A stretch of 64,000 bases of DNA from Maniola hyperantus (taxonomy: Eukaryota > Arthropoda > Insecta > Lepidoptera > Nymphalidae): positions 14,084,662 to 14,148,661 of the forward strand of contig NC_048541.1 of NCBI RefSeq assembly GCF_902806685.2. Direction: 5' to 3'. The translations under genes and the position numbers were made by a program. Shown here piece by piece: positions 21,020-32,064 of this stretch (position 1 is the stretch's first letter; each line of letters opens with the position of its first letter). A model generated the notes under the pieces. That model saw nothing but the letters and a program-made list of their open reading frames with translations. It had not been told where the DNA came from and searched no databases.

Positions 21020-21330
21020 TCTTCATACCTAAAAAGAATCTACTTAGTCTATGGTATACTTCATTTTCCAAGGTGTATGATAGATCCTTGATTTTCTGAG
21101 ATAAAAAGAAGCCTAGGGTCATTCTCCAGATCTTTGTTGTATCTATGCAAAAAACCAGATCAATCCGTTGCTCCGTTCCGACAAACTGACCAACAAACAA
21201 ACACATACGTATTTATAATTTATGGGTAGTGACTAGATGATCCCCACGATTTCGTCTACGTAGATTTAGATTTTTTCAAGTTATGGGAAAACTTAGAATT
21301 TTCCGAAATGAAAAGTAGCAGTGTACCTAA
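21020..21330 (-). mobile_element. Two abutting decayed Helitrons
   Basis: 21060-21220 is a minus-strand copy of the CAACGG subfamily (TTGCTCCGTTCCGACAAACT on the plus strand). From CTAG at 21233 a second minus-strand copy begins (ATGATCCCCACGATTTCGTC) and fades near 21330. Confidence 0.55.
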
Positions 21331-21982
21331 TGCTAAACTTTAAGCTTGATATTTTAACAGCAAATGTTTTTCTACAATTCATAAAAATTAAACGCATCTC
21401 GGATGTATTCATAAAAATAACTTGAAAATGGTTTCATTTTATTTGACTCCGTAGGTACTTTGTAAAATTAAAAATGATAAAATACTCTCACAATAAAAAT
21501 TTATGTGGCAAAATGAAATTTTTATTTGCGTTTCAAGTGAAAAATCCCGTCATGAAGTCAAGTTATGATTTTGTATCAAAGTCGAAAACAAAACAAAGGA
21601 ATTTCTTTGCCAAATTATGTTTATTACCGAAACCTCGTTTGCTTACGAGTCGCGAGAGAAAAATAATTTTTTATTTGGTTTGAATGTTCATCGCCTACAG
21701 AGTTCAAAGGCGAAAATAAATTACTGGGAATTTTTTATTACTTTCACCTCTCGGGTTCCGTACCCTGAAGAAGAATATAAAACGTGGTGATATTAGAATA
21801 ATAAATTCGTAGAAATGTTCATTTAAATTCTCGTTAATCAATCTTAAATTATATTTTGTCGGAGTACGGTAGAGGCATTTTCATTTAAGTGTCTACTTCA
21901 CTATTTAATTGCTTCATACAGGCGGCTATAATATTACAGTATAAATGCTATTTTATTTATAGAAACTAGAAAGTTGTTTTCA
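21331..21982. other. AT-rich stretch with old repeat at 21540-21740
   Basis: No gene recognised. 21540-21740 is the inverted partner of 8760-8935. A short GGGTTCCGTACCCTGAAG at 21753 is a scrap of the (GTCY)n MITE family. Confidence 0.4.
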
Positions 21983-22130
21983 TATCATCATCATGATCAA
22001 CCCATCACCGCCTCACTACAGAGCGCGGGTCTACTCTCAGAGTGAGAAGGGTTTGGCCATAGTCTACCACGTGGTAGACTATGGCCAAACCCTTCTTACT
22101 CTTGAACATGATCATGACAATTAATAGTAG
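21983..22130. mobile_element. SINE tail duplicated head-to-head into a palindrome
   Basis: The first half is the complement of the SINE tail seen at 32065-32382 (CATCATGATCAACCCATC ... GAGTGAGAAGGGTTTGGCC). At 22070/22071 it turns back on itself: 22041-22070 and 22071-22100 are reverse complements with one mismatch and no spacer. Confidence 0.85.
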
Positions 22131-22713
22131 TAGTGCTTACATCTCGTTTATAGAATAAGAACGTCAAAAACACTTTCCCATTAAAGCAAAATAGACTTTT
22201 ATTGCCTTATTTTAAAGCCCAAGTTCGTCATTAAGATCTACAGCTGTTGCTCTAAGCGAAATCATAATCAGTGGTTGGTACTGAATTTTCGGCTTAAAAT
22301 GTAAAATCTTATATTAAGCCTTCAGATTTGATGTGGTGTTCTCCAGTCACTATAAAGCTAACGTCACTTCTCAATGATCTATTCATGACCAACATGATTC
22401 CCCCATTAAATTTGAAACTGGAATTCATTTAGAAACTTTCACTCAAACTAAATCGGAGCAAACTGTTTCACACAGGTACACTAACGTGATCCAAATTGTT
22501 TTCGTAGTACGTTAGTTCTGAAACAAATTAGTGTTTGAATTGAGGTTGTTTGCCCGCTGCGGGTTCGTTTGAAACGCGGCGTAGCACGAACTGAGGGCCT
22601 ATTCTGTAACACATTCTAGACGTTAATACACGTGATACTCTAGGTATTTGTAAAGTAAAGCCACACGATGCGTTGCTTTGGCGGTTCTGCACCTAATTGG
22701 TGCCGCTGCGTCA
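22131..22713. other. No gene or repeat recognised
   Basis: Unique-looking sequence; no domain-bearing frame. Confidence 0.4.
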
Positions 22714-22976
22714 TCTAAATATATAAAATGAAAAGGTGACTGATTGACTGAGTGACTGACTGACTGACTGAGGGACTGACTGACTGACTGACTGACTGAC
22801 TGACTGACTGACTGACTGATCTATCAACGCACAGCTCAAACTACTGGACCGATCGGGCTGAAATTTGGCATGCAGATAGGTATTATAAGAAAGGATTTTT
22901 GAAAATTCAACCCCTAAGGGGGTGAAATAGGAGTTTGAAATTTGTGTAGTCCACGCGGACGAAGTCGCGAGCATAC
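22714..22976 (+). mobile_element. Helitron with long (GACT)n tract, 3'-truncated
   Basis: TCTAAATATATAAAATG after A22713. About 17 GACT-type repeats follow (22737-22818), then the usual body, and it ends within GAAGTCGCGAGCATA without CTAG. Confidence 0.75.
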
Positions 22977-23044
22977 GACGTATGCGCCTACGTAAACAAA
23001 TGGGCCGTGAAAAGCTAGCAGACAATCAGATAGACACACTAACT

Positions 23045-23616
23045 GCCGCCCTCAGAGTCGCTTAATCGTTACTTCAATCCAATCCAATCCATCAGCCTGT
23101 TTGCGTCCACTGCTGGACATAGGCTTTTCCAAGAGCACGCCACCAAACACGGTCCTCAGCCTTCCTCATCCACCCGCTCTCCACCACCTTACCGTAATCG
23201 GGAATAGCAGGGCTGCCGGGAACTGGGGGCCTTTGTTTGTTGGCGCTGCTCATTAGAAGTAATGCCCATACTGACCACGCTGGGCAGGCGGGTTGGTCAG
23301 CGCAGAGCTGTAGGCCATTTCGCACCAGTGACGCTGCTGCCCATCTCTGGTCTGTGTTATTTAAAGCCAAGCCATTTGGAATGGTTATCCCGCCATTCTT
23401 CGGTCGTCATATCCTCGTTCGCTGATTCGCAGGCGGCAGGGGGCACCGCGTGCAGGTGAGGTTGACATTCGGGGTGTTGAGATGTTAGTGCACCCCCTTA
23501 CCCCCCCATCAATCGTTACTTAAGTTTAGTTAAAACGAGACAGAGCTATATCTCTCACATAAATCTGTCTCGTTTTAACTCAATCTTAAGTAACGATTAG
23601 CGACTCTGAGTGTGGC
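23045..23616. mobile_element. Palindromic MITE split by an RTE-tailed SINE
   Basis: Left arm GCCGCCCTCAGAGTCGCTTA ATCGTTACTT (23045-23074). The right part resumes at 23511 and ends AACGATTAGCGACTCTGAGT GTGGC. The GTTAAAACGAGACAG core links it to the MITE at 9784-9917. Without the insert it would be about 136 bp. Confidence 0.78.
23075..23510 (-). mobile_element. RTE-tailed SINE-like element, 11-bp TSD
   Basis: Flanked by AATCGTTACTT on both sides (23064-23074 and 23511-23521), an exact 11-bp target duplication. On the minus strand the 3' half encodes the RTE end (AEDRVWWRALGKAYVQQW) and terminates in (GGATT)n. The 5' half (about 23220-23510) is not RTE reading frame and starts with GGTAAGGGGGTGCACTAAC. 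A non-RTE head joined to a LINE 3' tail is the usual architecture of a LINE-dependent SINE. I do not see clear tRNA A and B boxes. Confidence 0.65.
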
Positions 23617-23849
23617 TTTAAGTATGGATTAACCCTGTATTTTATTATGTTCCAGAATAAGTCTTTTAATAGTATAATGCATCACGCGTGGAGTTTAAAT
23701 GGTATGTATGAACGGCCTAGATTCAATTTCTCTGTCCTATTAAACGGACTACGCGATGCTCTGTGTTTTTTTTTGCGAGATAAAAAAAAACTATTTGTTA
23801 GTAGAAAGTTTTCAATGGAGAGTTTCATACGTATTTCCCTGCTCACTTT

Positions 23850-24304
23850 TATAATAGGAAAAAGCGACTAACTGACTGACTGGTCTATCAACGCACAGCT
23901 CAAACTACTGGACGAATCGAGCTGAAATTTGGTATGCAGCTATTACGACGTGGACATCCGCTAAGAAACGATTTCCGAAAATTTAACTCCTGAGGGAGTA
24001 ATAGGGGAGTATGTAATTTGTGTAGTCCACGCGAACGAAGTCGCGAGCATAAGCTCGTTTGTACTATAAATCACATCACACTTATCACACTAATCTATTA
24101 ATGTAAAAGTACCGACTGACTGATCAATAAACGCACAGCTCAAACTACTGAATGGATCGAACTGAAATTTGGCATGTAGATAGCTAGATATGGTATAGAC
24201 ATCCGTTAAGAAAGGATTTTTGAAAATCAATTCCTAATGGGGTAAAATAGAAGTTTAAAATATATTGTGTAGATCACGCAGATATAGTCGCGAGCATAAT
24301 TTAG
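23850..24304 (+). mobile_element. Two decayed (GACT)n Helitrons in tandem
   Basis: 23850-24057 ends AAGTCGCGAGCATAAG CTCG (a mutated CTAG). A second, more diverged copy (about 24099-24304) has GACTGACTGATCAATAAACG and ends AGTCGCGAGCATAATTTAG. Confidence 0.65.
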
Positions 24305-24502
24305 TAATTTTATAAAGGCAAAATTTTGTATTCGTGGGTGTGTTTATTGCTCTTTCACAATAAAACTATTGAACGGATTTAGCTGAAATTGGGAATAGAG
24401 ATAGATTACACCCTGCATTAACACAAGCTACTTTTTATCCCTAAAAATCAAAGAGTTCCCATGGGATTTTTGTACGTGAAGTAAGTCGTGGGCATCAGCT
24501 AG
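24305..24502 (+). mobile_element. Helitron, CAACGG-related, diverged
   Basis: Contains AAAACTATTGAACGGATTTA, CAAAGAGTTCCCATGGGATT and GTCGTGGGCATCAG CTAG (24499-24502) then T. Confidence 0.65.
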
Positions 24503-24759
24503 TGCTATAGTAAATTTTAGAAACGAATTGACCTTAGTTCTTACTGCATTCATAATATTTTGAGAACATATAATTATATGCTATATTTTTTAATGATGTA
24601 TGCTGAAAAGACTAGGATTCTAAAGAAAATATCACGATTATTAATCTTTCATTTTATTCAGTTTAAAATTATATTACTCAGAATCATAATTTTAGGTTTA
24701 AACGTGGTTTTTTAGTTATTCAGCTTGAACTTAGATCATTATTTTCATGATTTCACTAA

Positions 24760-24957
24760 TCCCTATATGTGTAATAAAAATGAATCGCTGAATGTATTGC
24801 TGATCGCAAATCTCGAGAACTGCTGAATCGATTTCACTAATTCTTTTTTCATAATATTCCTTGAAGTACGGGGATGGTTCTTACGGATAGAAAAATTTAA
24901 AAAAATCCTGAAAAAGAATCGACTGTTAGGCGGTACGAAGTTCGCCGGGGCAGCTAG
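24760..24957 (+). mobile_element. Helitron, GTTCGCC-ended subfamily
   Basis: TCCCTATATGTGTAATAAAA follows A24759. It ends with hairpin-forming GGCGGTACGAAGTTCGCC, then GGGGCAG and CTAG (24954-24957) before T24958. Its 3' hairpin differs from the CGCGGACGAAGTCGCG type elsewhere in the window. Confidence 0.7.
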
Positions 24958-25735
24958 TAACTAATATTTTACTGACAAAATAGGAATAAGCATAATAGTA
25001 CATTAATATTTTTTGAATGAATGAGGAATGATGACGCAAAACTTTTGGATGGAATGTCGAATGTCAATGACATAAGGATGGAAACTCGCCCAACGTCTTG
25101 CGGTTCGGTGGTAAAATATGTTAGACCGAGTAGTCGAATAGACCAACTTTTAGTTTAAGGGAATAAAAAGTAGACAATCTTCTCCTCTACTATTCGCATG
25201 TCTGAAAATCTATACCTATATCTAATTATATCATTTTTCTCAGATGCATTTGACGATTCAAAAGTACTTGTAAAAGTTTAGTAGAATCGTTCTTTTACGT
25301 TTTATGCAAGCAGTCTTAACCTAGCCGCTGAAAGTAACAATACTCTTAGTCGTCAAAATTTATCAATAAAAGGACTATTAGATATTTTAGATAAGTCAGA
25401 GCAGGTAAACAACATTATTCCAAACGGTAACTCACTCACAAACTTGCGTAGGAAACCAATTTGGCTCACGTTGTGTACATGTGTAAAACGATTTAGCTTG
25501 ATCGGATTTCGATGGAAATGGGTTAAGCTTGAGGGTGTATCAATTCCGAGAAGTTATTTTACTTGAGGAACAACTTGCAAGAATGTTTAGATGGATTTGC
25601 GAGTAATTTCATACCTGTAAATTAGTTTCTTTGGCGTACGGATGGCGACGGACCTTCGATAAATTGGCTGACTAAAATTCCCAAAAATTCGTTCGTTGCC
25701 AAAAATCAATAAAGTTCAAAGTTCCTTGACAAAAT
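24958..25735. other. No gene or repeat recognised
   Basis: Unique-looking AT-rich sequence, no domain-bearing frame. Confidence 0.4.
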
Positions 25736-26215
25736 TCAAAATTCAAATAATTTATTCAAAATCACTACTCATATTATAAATGCGAAAGTGTGCTTGTTTG
25801 TTGGTTTATTGGTTTGTTAGTTTATTGGTTTTTTGGTTTGTTGGTTTGTCCTTCAATCACGTTGCAACGGAGCAACGGATTGACGTGATTTTTTGCATGG
25901 GTATAGCCGGAAAATCAATGAGTTCCCACGGGATTAAAAAAACTAAATCCACGCGAACGAAGTCGCGGGTATCAGCTAGTAGGTAATAAATTACATTTTT
26001 TGATAGTCGGTTGTTGGATTTGTAAGATATAGTGGTGATAATTATTACGCAAACTTAAACTAAAGCTACGAGGGTTCCAAACGCGCCCAGGTCTGAGTAG
26101 AGCCCACAACAAACTCAGCCGGGTATTCTTTTTGTTATCACCACTTTACAAAATCTTTTAAATTTATTAGAACTAAGTAACACAAAGCAGTTAAGCAACA
26201 GATTGTACTTACCTA
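25736..26215 (-). repeat. LINE 3'-UTR-like repeat interrupted by a Helitron
   Basis: 25736-25761 (TTTATTCAAAA) joins 25980 onward (TAGGTAATAAATTAC) to recreate the sequence present uninterrupted at 14582-14610. The remainder contains ATAGTGGTGATAATTATTAC and TTATCACCACTTTAC. Confidence 0.75.
25762..25979 (+). mobile_element. Helitron with proven boundaries (218 bp)
   Basis: TCACTACTCATATTATAAAT begins directly after A25761. CTAG (25976-25979) ends directly before T25980. The paralogous empty site at about 14590 shows host ...CAAAA|TAGG..., so insertion was between A and T with no duplication. Internal CAACGGAGCAACGGATTGAC places it in the CAACGG subfamily; hairpin CGCGAACGAAGTCGCG is present. 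Confidence 0.88.
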
Positions 26216-26764
26216 TGATGTTCTTGACCAGAACGTTTATTCTAACAAGCTTATGCTCGCGACTTCATCCGAGTGGACTACACTAATTTCAAACCTCTAT
26301 ATTTTCACCCCTCGTCTATCGGCTGATGATGATGATGATAAAACCACACATTATACATTCTAACTGAGGGATTAGAGGCAAGAAATCCAGACATTGAATT
26401 GTAAGAGAACTTACCAAGTTTATTACCTTAGAAGATAGTTTGAAATTAAATTAGCTAAGTAGGCGTTTAAATTAGATAAGTTGGTAATAAACGTTGTAGA
26501 TAGGGAAAAGAGGAGTGAGTTACACTTATCTGGGAACTAATGAGAAAAACAAATGTTGGAATACGCTTCAGGTGAATTGTGCTCTAAGATAGTCAAAGTA
26601 CGAGTCTTAACGATTAAGGCTTGGGGTAACAAGACGTAGTACGCTTAGTACAAGATTTTATGTCTCACCAACGTAGATAGTATTCGAGTGTCGAAACACT
26701 TCCGCGTTATAGTAAACTGGATCTTAATTACCTTGTTTTAAAGCTCAAGTTTGTCTACACACCT
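26216..26764. other. Helitron scrap, then unrecognised sequence
   Basis: 26249-26312 is the 3' end of a minus-strand (GACT)n Helitron (AGCTTATGCTCGCGACTTCA). The rest has a short (GAT)n and no gene. Confidence 0.45.
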
Positions 26765-26978
26765 ATAGCCAGCGGAATTTCTACACGGTATCGAACCGGA
26801 ATGCTTAATCGCTAAGCGGCACGGCTTTGCCGGTAGGATGGTAACTAGCCACGGCCAAAGCCTCCTACCAGACCTGACCAGAAATTTAGAAATTATAAAA
26901 TTCCAAGCCCCTGCCGCGAATCGAACCCGGGACCTCCCACTAATAGGACCACAGCGCTTACCACTGCGCCAGGGAGTT
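26765..26978 (-). mobile_element. tRNA-derived SINE with A and B boxes
   Basis: Minus strand: GAACTCCCTGGCGCAGTGGT contains an A box (TGGCGCAGTGG) and GAGGTCCCGGGTTCGATTC a B box (GGTTCGATTC). Then comes GTCTGGTAGGAGGCTTTGGC, joining the tRNA-like head to the body shared with 6238-6479. The 3' tail is lost. Confidence 0.8.
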
Positions 26979-26997
26979 CGTCGAAAGTTACTTACAT

Positions 26998-27186
26998 GTT
27001 ATGGGCAGATTACACCTACCGAGTAGTGAACCGAGACAGTTAAATGTCACTCGGCCGAGACAGTGCTGTGGCTGAGAAATTGCGGCGAAATTGCACTCGT
27101 TAAAGTGTTTAAATACCAACCGAGTACCTACTCGGCCGAGGACACTGACTCGCCACTGTACTCGGTAGGTGTAATCTGCCCATAAC
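26998..27186. mobile_element. MITE with perfect 28-bp inverted ends
   Basis: 26998-27025 (GTTATGGGCAGATTACACCT ...) is exactly the reverse complement of 27159-27186. The centre contains further ACTCGGCCGAG palindromes. 189 bp; no coding capacity. I cannot settle the TSD because the flanks are themselves palindromic. Confidence 0.82.
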
Positions 27187-28590
27187 CATTGACCATTGTA
27201 ACTTATTTCATTAAATTTAAGTTGTTAATTGGCACAATTCCTTGACTGATCTCCATGTAGTCTAGACATTTAGTTATACCTACCTACCTAATAAAGATAA
27301 TAAATGAGATCAATTTAAGGCTGCTACTCCCTTAGCATTTTGAGTATAGTAAATACAGCCATTACATAGCACCAGAACCCTGCTGATGGATTACGTCACA
27401 TCAACACAAGATGGTTAGCCATTGTTAGTTAAAGACACGCCTTGTTTGTGTTGCGGCATCTTGACAGTAAGCCACTTGCATTTCAAGCCTCTAACTGTTC
27501 ATGCAAACATGACTTCAAGTACTCTAATTCTAAGGATTCAAATTGCATGACTTAATTTGGTGCCTGATGCAGTATTGCAGCACTGTTCCCATGTCATGTT
27601 CGATTACCAAGATGGACGACACAGTCCAAAGATAAGCCCGTATGTAATGTACTAATCGTGTTAATTGATTTGGATAACATTCTACGTAGATAGATACCTA
27701 CTATAAATTGCTATATATAATATTATTATTATGAGGTCATTCCCAGCAGGCAGCAGGGGTTTGAAATTTTTAGTTTATAAATCTCTGGTCTGGTCTGGTG
27801 GGAGGCTTCGGCCGTGGCTAGTTTCGAAGTTTTTATAAAGGACTTTTATCAGATATGGGTATTTTCCAAAGCGTTCTCGCGGTGGCTTTTTCCACAGCCG
27901 CAAGAACTCTTTTGGAATTTATTTTAAGGATAATAGAAACGTAAGAATATTATGTACTAAGTTAAAATAGAGAGCAGTGTAATTAGGGTATTATGGATCT
28001 GATATAGTCACAACTCACATAGTGATTAAAAGATCCCAAAAAATTTAGAAAAAAAAAATCTACATTTTACAATTTTAAGATAAAACCGTGATAAAACAAT
28101 AAAAGATATTATATAACATAGTATGTGCGATGTTTATACATGACATAAGAACTCGACAGGGGACGATAAAAAACGTGACTTGGAAACGTAACTTATTCAT
28201 GAAATAAAGCTATAAAAATTGGCATAGTTTCACTTTTATTACTCTGTATAGTCCTAACATTTTTATATCCTGTATTGGGATAGAGTTTTATGGCGATCGC
28301 GAGTGACTCATTTGAGAGGATGGATATCGAATGTTTTTTGATAGGAAAAGTGTGCCAATCAAGGTGTTTGTTTACCTTGATGCCCTCCGGAATACCTGCT
28401 TGTTAAATCAATCGCGCCAACTTTTATCTATCAAGAAAGAGTTACCTCTAGTAGTTTTGTACTCGTTATTTAAATGATAAGAAAGCTTGGGAATGGGTAA
28501 TATCATTCATGTAATTGCACTATTAAATTAATTAACATAATATGTATTATAGGTACATATAATATAGCTTATACAAATTTAGATAGCGAA
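27187..28590. other. No gene; two TE scraps
   Basis: 27775-27825 is a plus-strand scrap of the SINE (GGTGGGAGGCTTCGGCCGTG). About 28455-28500 is a LINE C-terminal scrap (TATTTAAATGATAAGAAAGC). The rest is unrecognised AT-rich DNA. Confidence 0.45.
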
Positions 28591-28842
28591 TACGGTATTT
28601 GACAACTAGTCAAACCAGTAACTTTTTATCAAACGTCAAAACGCGCGCTTAGTATGCGAGATTCTATGGAATACCGGTGTGTGACGTCACAATCGTTTGA
28701 CGTGCTTTTTTTAGTTTCATCGATAATTTAAAATGGTTATTACACTTAAAACCAACAAAGGACGTGGATTTTACGTATTTTGGAAGACCCTCTATTTAAT
28801 AATCACTGAGAAATAATTTATTTTTGATGTAGTCAAATACCC
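28591..28842 (-). mobile_element. MITE with GGTATTTGAC inverted ends, second copy
   Basis: Reverse-orientation sister of 11897-12172. Left TACGGTATTTGACAACTAG, right TAGTCAAATACCC. The interior ACGTCAAAACGCGCGCTTAG and TACGTATTTTGGAAGACC is shared. Confidence 0.75.
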
Positions 28843-29130
28843 AATTGCAAAACTAAATATTATATATTTGCTATGTGTAGAAACATAACCCGAAATCCTC
28901 CACACATGTTTAGCTGATAAAATTGGTTCAACATACCAATGTGTGGATCAGGGTGAACTTAATTTGAGAACCGTGGTGAAGGGAGGGTCCGGCTTAGATG
29001 TAGTTGACGTTGACAAGGGTTACAAACAGAGTTGTTAATATTAATTGAACATGTCTGAGTGATGAATAAAGAATGAGTGACGAATTTTATCCTCCTCGAG
29101 AGCGATGAATTGGGCTTTTTCATAATCATT
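28843..29130. other. No gene recognised
   Basis: Short stretch between a MITE and the RTE fragment. Confidence 0.35.
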
Positions 29131-29640
29131 ACATCATCATCATTATCAACCGATAGACATCCACTGCTGGACATAAGTCTCTTGTAGGGACTTCCACACG
29201 CCATCGGTCTGGCGCCGCCTGAATCCAGCAGCTCCCTGCGACTCGTCTGATGTCGTCCATCCACCTAGTGGGGGGTCTTCTAACACTGCGTCTTCCGGTG
29301 CGAGGTCGCCATTCCAGCACCTTGGGACCCCAACGTCTATCGGTTTTACGAACTATGTGCCCTGCCCATTGCCACTTCAGCTTCGCAACCCGTTGAGCTA
29401 TGTCGGTTACTCTAGTTCTCCTACGGATCTCCTAATTTCTGATTTGATCACGTAGAGAAACTCCAAGCATAGCTCTCTCCATCGCCCGCTGAGTGACTTT
29501 GAGCTTTCTTATGAGGCCCATAATTAGCGACTATATTATCTCGGATCCATGTGTCATCAATGGCAACACGTACTGTTCGAAGACTTTGAACTTCAAGCAC
29601 TGAGGAATTTGGGACAAGAAGACATCTCGACATGTTCAAT
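29131..29640 (-). pseudogene. RTE-type LINE reverse-transcriptase C-terminal pseudogene
   Basis: The minus strand encodes the end of an RTE-like RT: VPNSSVLEVQSLRTVRVA, then after a frameshift and a stop the blocks AMERAMLGVSLRDQI, KLKWQWAGHIV, RRWGPKVLEWRPRTGRR, PPTRWMDDIRRVAGSCW and QAAPDRWRVE. These follow the order of the intact element at 45716-46637, which has KIREQKWRWAGHMVRSKTQK and LRWADDIKSVAGATW. At least two frame breaks make it a pseudogene. It serves as the reference for the fragments at 6525, 11737 and 44955. Confidence 0.78.
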
Positions 29641-29754
29641 CATTACATGTCATTATATAATCATTTTAACACTGAATAATTTATTATACACTTACACGTG
29701 GAACACGTGAGCTAGGCTACGAAATCTGAGCCGAAAAACATTGCGAAAACTACT

Positions 29755-30915
29755 ACTACAAATGATAAAGTGTGTTTGTTTCTTAGTTTGTCCTTCAATA
29801 ATGGACAATGGATCGACATAGTTTTTTCATGGATATAATTAAAGACAGACAGACATATTTATATCTTGAAAAATCAAAGATTTCTCACGCAGATAAAGTC
29901 GCAAACATCAGCCAGAATTTATAAAGTTATTTAAATATCTGAAAGGGTATTTCAATTTCATCATCTTTAATTCGCAAAACTTTGTAATAACATGGGAAAC
30001 AAATTATTATAAATATTCAACTGAATTTCTGATAATGTTGGGAAGTTTTGAATGAACGGAATTACAATTTGCATTAAGAAAAGGTTTCCCAGCCCTCTCC
30101 ATACACACGTAGTTAGGTTCTTACTCAATAAAAGGCAGACACGATTAAGAAACTAATAACTGTGTCAAATTTTTCTTGAAAATATCTGATTTTGAAGTTG
30201 CACAAGTTTAAAGTTTTGTATGTACCTATTTCTTTAAGTCCGTGTTACTTTGCAACTAAATAATATTTTAATAGGAAATCTGGCAGATCACAGACACAGA
30301 ATTATATTATATTATACATATTCCTAGAATGTATCAACAAAGTTTCATACAAATATTATAAATGCGAAAGTGTGCCTGTCTGTCTGTCTGGCTATCTGTC
30401 TGTCTGTCTTTTTACAGCCCAACAGTTTAACCGATTTTGATGAAAAAGCTAAATCCACGCAGACGAATGGCATCATCTAATATTTAAATAAAAGCTAAAC
30501 TGCGTTTGTTTAGGGCTCACTACGAATAAACTCCTCTTAAGAAACTTTTATCTAATCGCGAAGTTTGAATTTGAGGAAATGAAGTCAAAAATTATGACCT
30601 AATAAAGTGAGCTTTTACAAGGTGCTTACATTCTCCTTGAATATTTACAAGTAGGTACATTATATTAAATACAAAAATATTTTTGTATAAATACGAAAGT
30701 ATGCTTTTTTTGGTTTGTCCTTTAATCACGTCGCAACAGAGCAACGAATCGTAGCCGATGGCCGTGACTTTGTCCACGTGGATTTACGTTTTCAAAAATC
30801 CCCCTATATCTGTACAAAATTTCGTCAAAATTGGTTGAACGGATGGGCCGTTAAAAGCTACCAAACAGACGGACATACCGTCAGGCACACATTCCCTTTT
30901 ATAATAATTATTATT
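29755..30915. mobile_element. Cluster of decayed Helitron fragments
   Basis: 29755-29915 (+, CAACGG type, GTTTGTTTCTTAGTTTGTCC), 30345-30485 (+, GCGAAAGTGTGCCTGTCTGT), 30683-30735 (+, 5' scrap) and 30750-30915 (-, GGTTGAACGGATGGGCCGTT). Sequence between them (29916-30340) is unrecognised. Confidence 0.5.
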
Positions 30916-31205
30916 TAGTAGGTAAGTACTTATGGATTGATATCAATAAAATATTATGTAGATCAGTGAAGAATATTTTTACGCCAGACTAAAATATTTG
31001 CCTAGTAATGCAGTAATGGCTATTTTTATGGGCTAATACACCATTTAGATGGCGTGACTGGAATACTTAGGATTTCACGCAAAAACGTTAAAGGCAGGCG
31101 AACATTAGTTACTGCTGCTAGATGTGGTAGATTTATTAACAACTGACCTCCATGTACAGTTAAAAGAGCTTTGTAGAAATGTGTGTGAAAAATTATTATG
31201 ATTTA

Positions 31206-31575
31206 CTAGCTTATGCCTGCGACCGTGTGGACTACACAAATTTCAACCCCCTATTCCCGTCCTTTCCCTTTAAGGGATGAATTTTCAAAAATCCTTTTTA
31301 AGCGGATGTCTACGTCATAACAGCTATCTACATACCAAATTTCCAGTCCAGTAGTTTGAGCTTTGCGTTAATAGATCAGTCAGTCAGTCAGCTTTTCCTT
31401 TTATATATAGGTATAAGCTTTTTCCCGTGACTTCCTCCGCGTGGACTACACAAATTTCAAACCCCTATTCCACCCCCTTAGAGGTTGAATTTTCAAAAAT
31501 CATTTCTTAGCGGATGCCTACGTCATATTAACCATCTGCATGCCAAATTTCAGCCCGATCCGTCTAGTAGTTTGT
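31206..31575 (-). mobile_element. Two tandem (GACT)n Helitrons, minus strand
   Basis: 31206-31410 begins CTAG on the plus strand and ends AGCTTTTCCTTTTATATATA. 31411-31575 is a second copy (GTGACTTCCTCCGCGTGGAC) truncated after CGTCTAGTAGTTTG. Confidence 0.7.
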
Positions 31576-32064
31576 AGATAAAATGATAAAAAGCTGCTCC
31601 TGGACAGGGTAACTTAGTAATAAAATACTATATTTTTTTAAAAGCTTACTTTCTACTATGCAACTAATACATTAAGCAAATATGACGAACGGCAAATTCT
31701 CCAATAATACAATGTACACAATATTATGTAACCTAGCACTAGTAGATAAAGAAACGTCGTGAAAATTCTCATACAAATATAGAATTAGCAGACGAATATA
31801 TTCCGACCGCGTCTGTGGGGACAGCGAAACTGATTCCTTTTATTTGCCCTCTGTGCCTGACCTCCGCAAATATTCATGCTTTTTTTTTCTTCCCAAGTGA
31901 AGTGATGCAAAAAGTGGGACGACTCGAGCGAAGGGATAATCAAATAGGTTAGGGTTTGAAAACGTTTGAGTTGGCATTGTTTTGCTCAAATAAATGCTAT
32001 CTCTCCTACATTTGTTTTGCGTATCTGATTGATATGAGATTTCTTTGGAATATCGTATGATTTA
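31576..32064. other. No gene or repeat recognised
   Basis: Unique-looking; 31800-31930 is GC-richer but has no recognisable exon. Confidence 0.4.
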
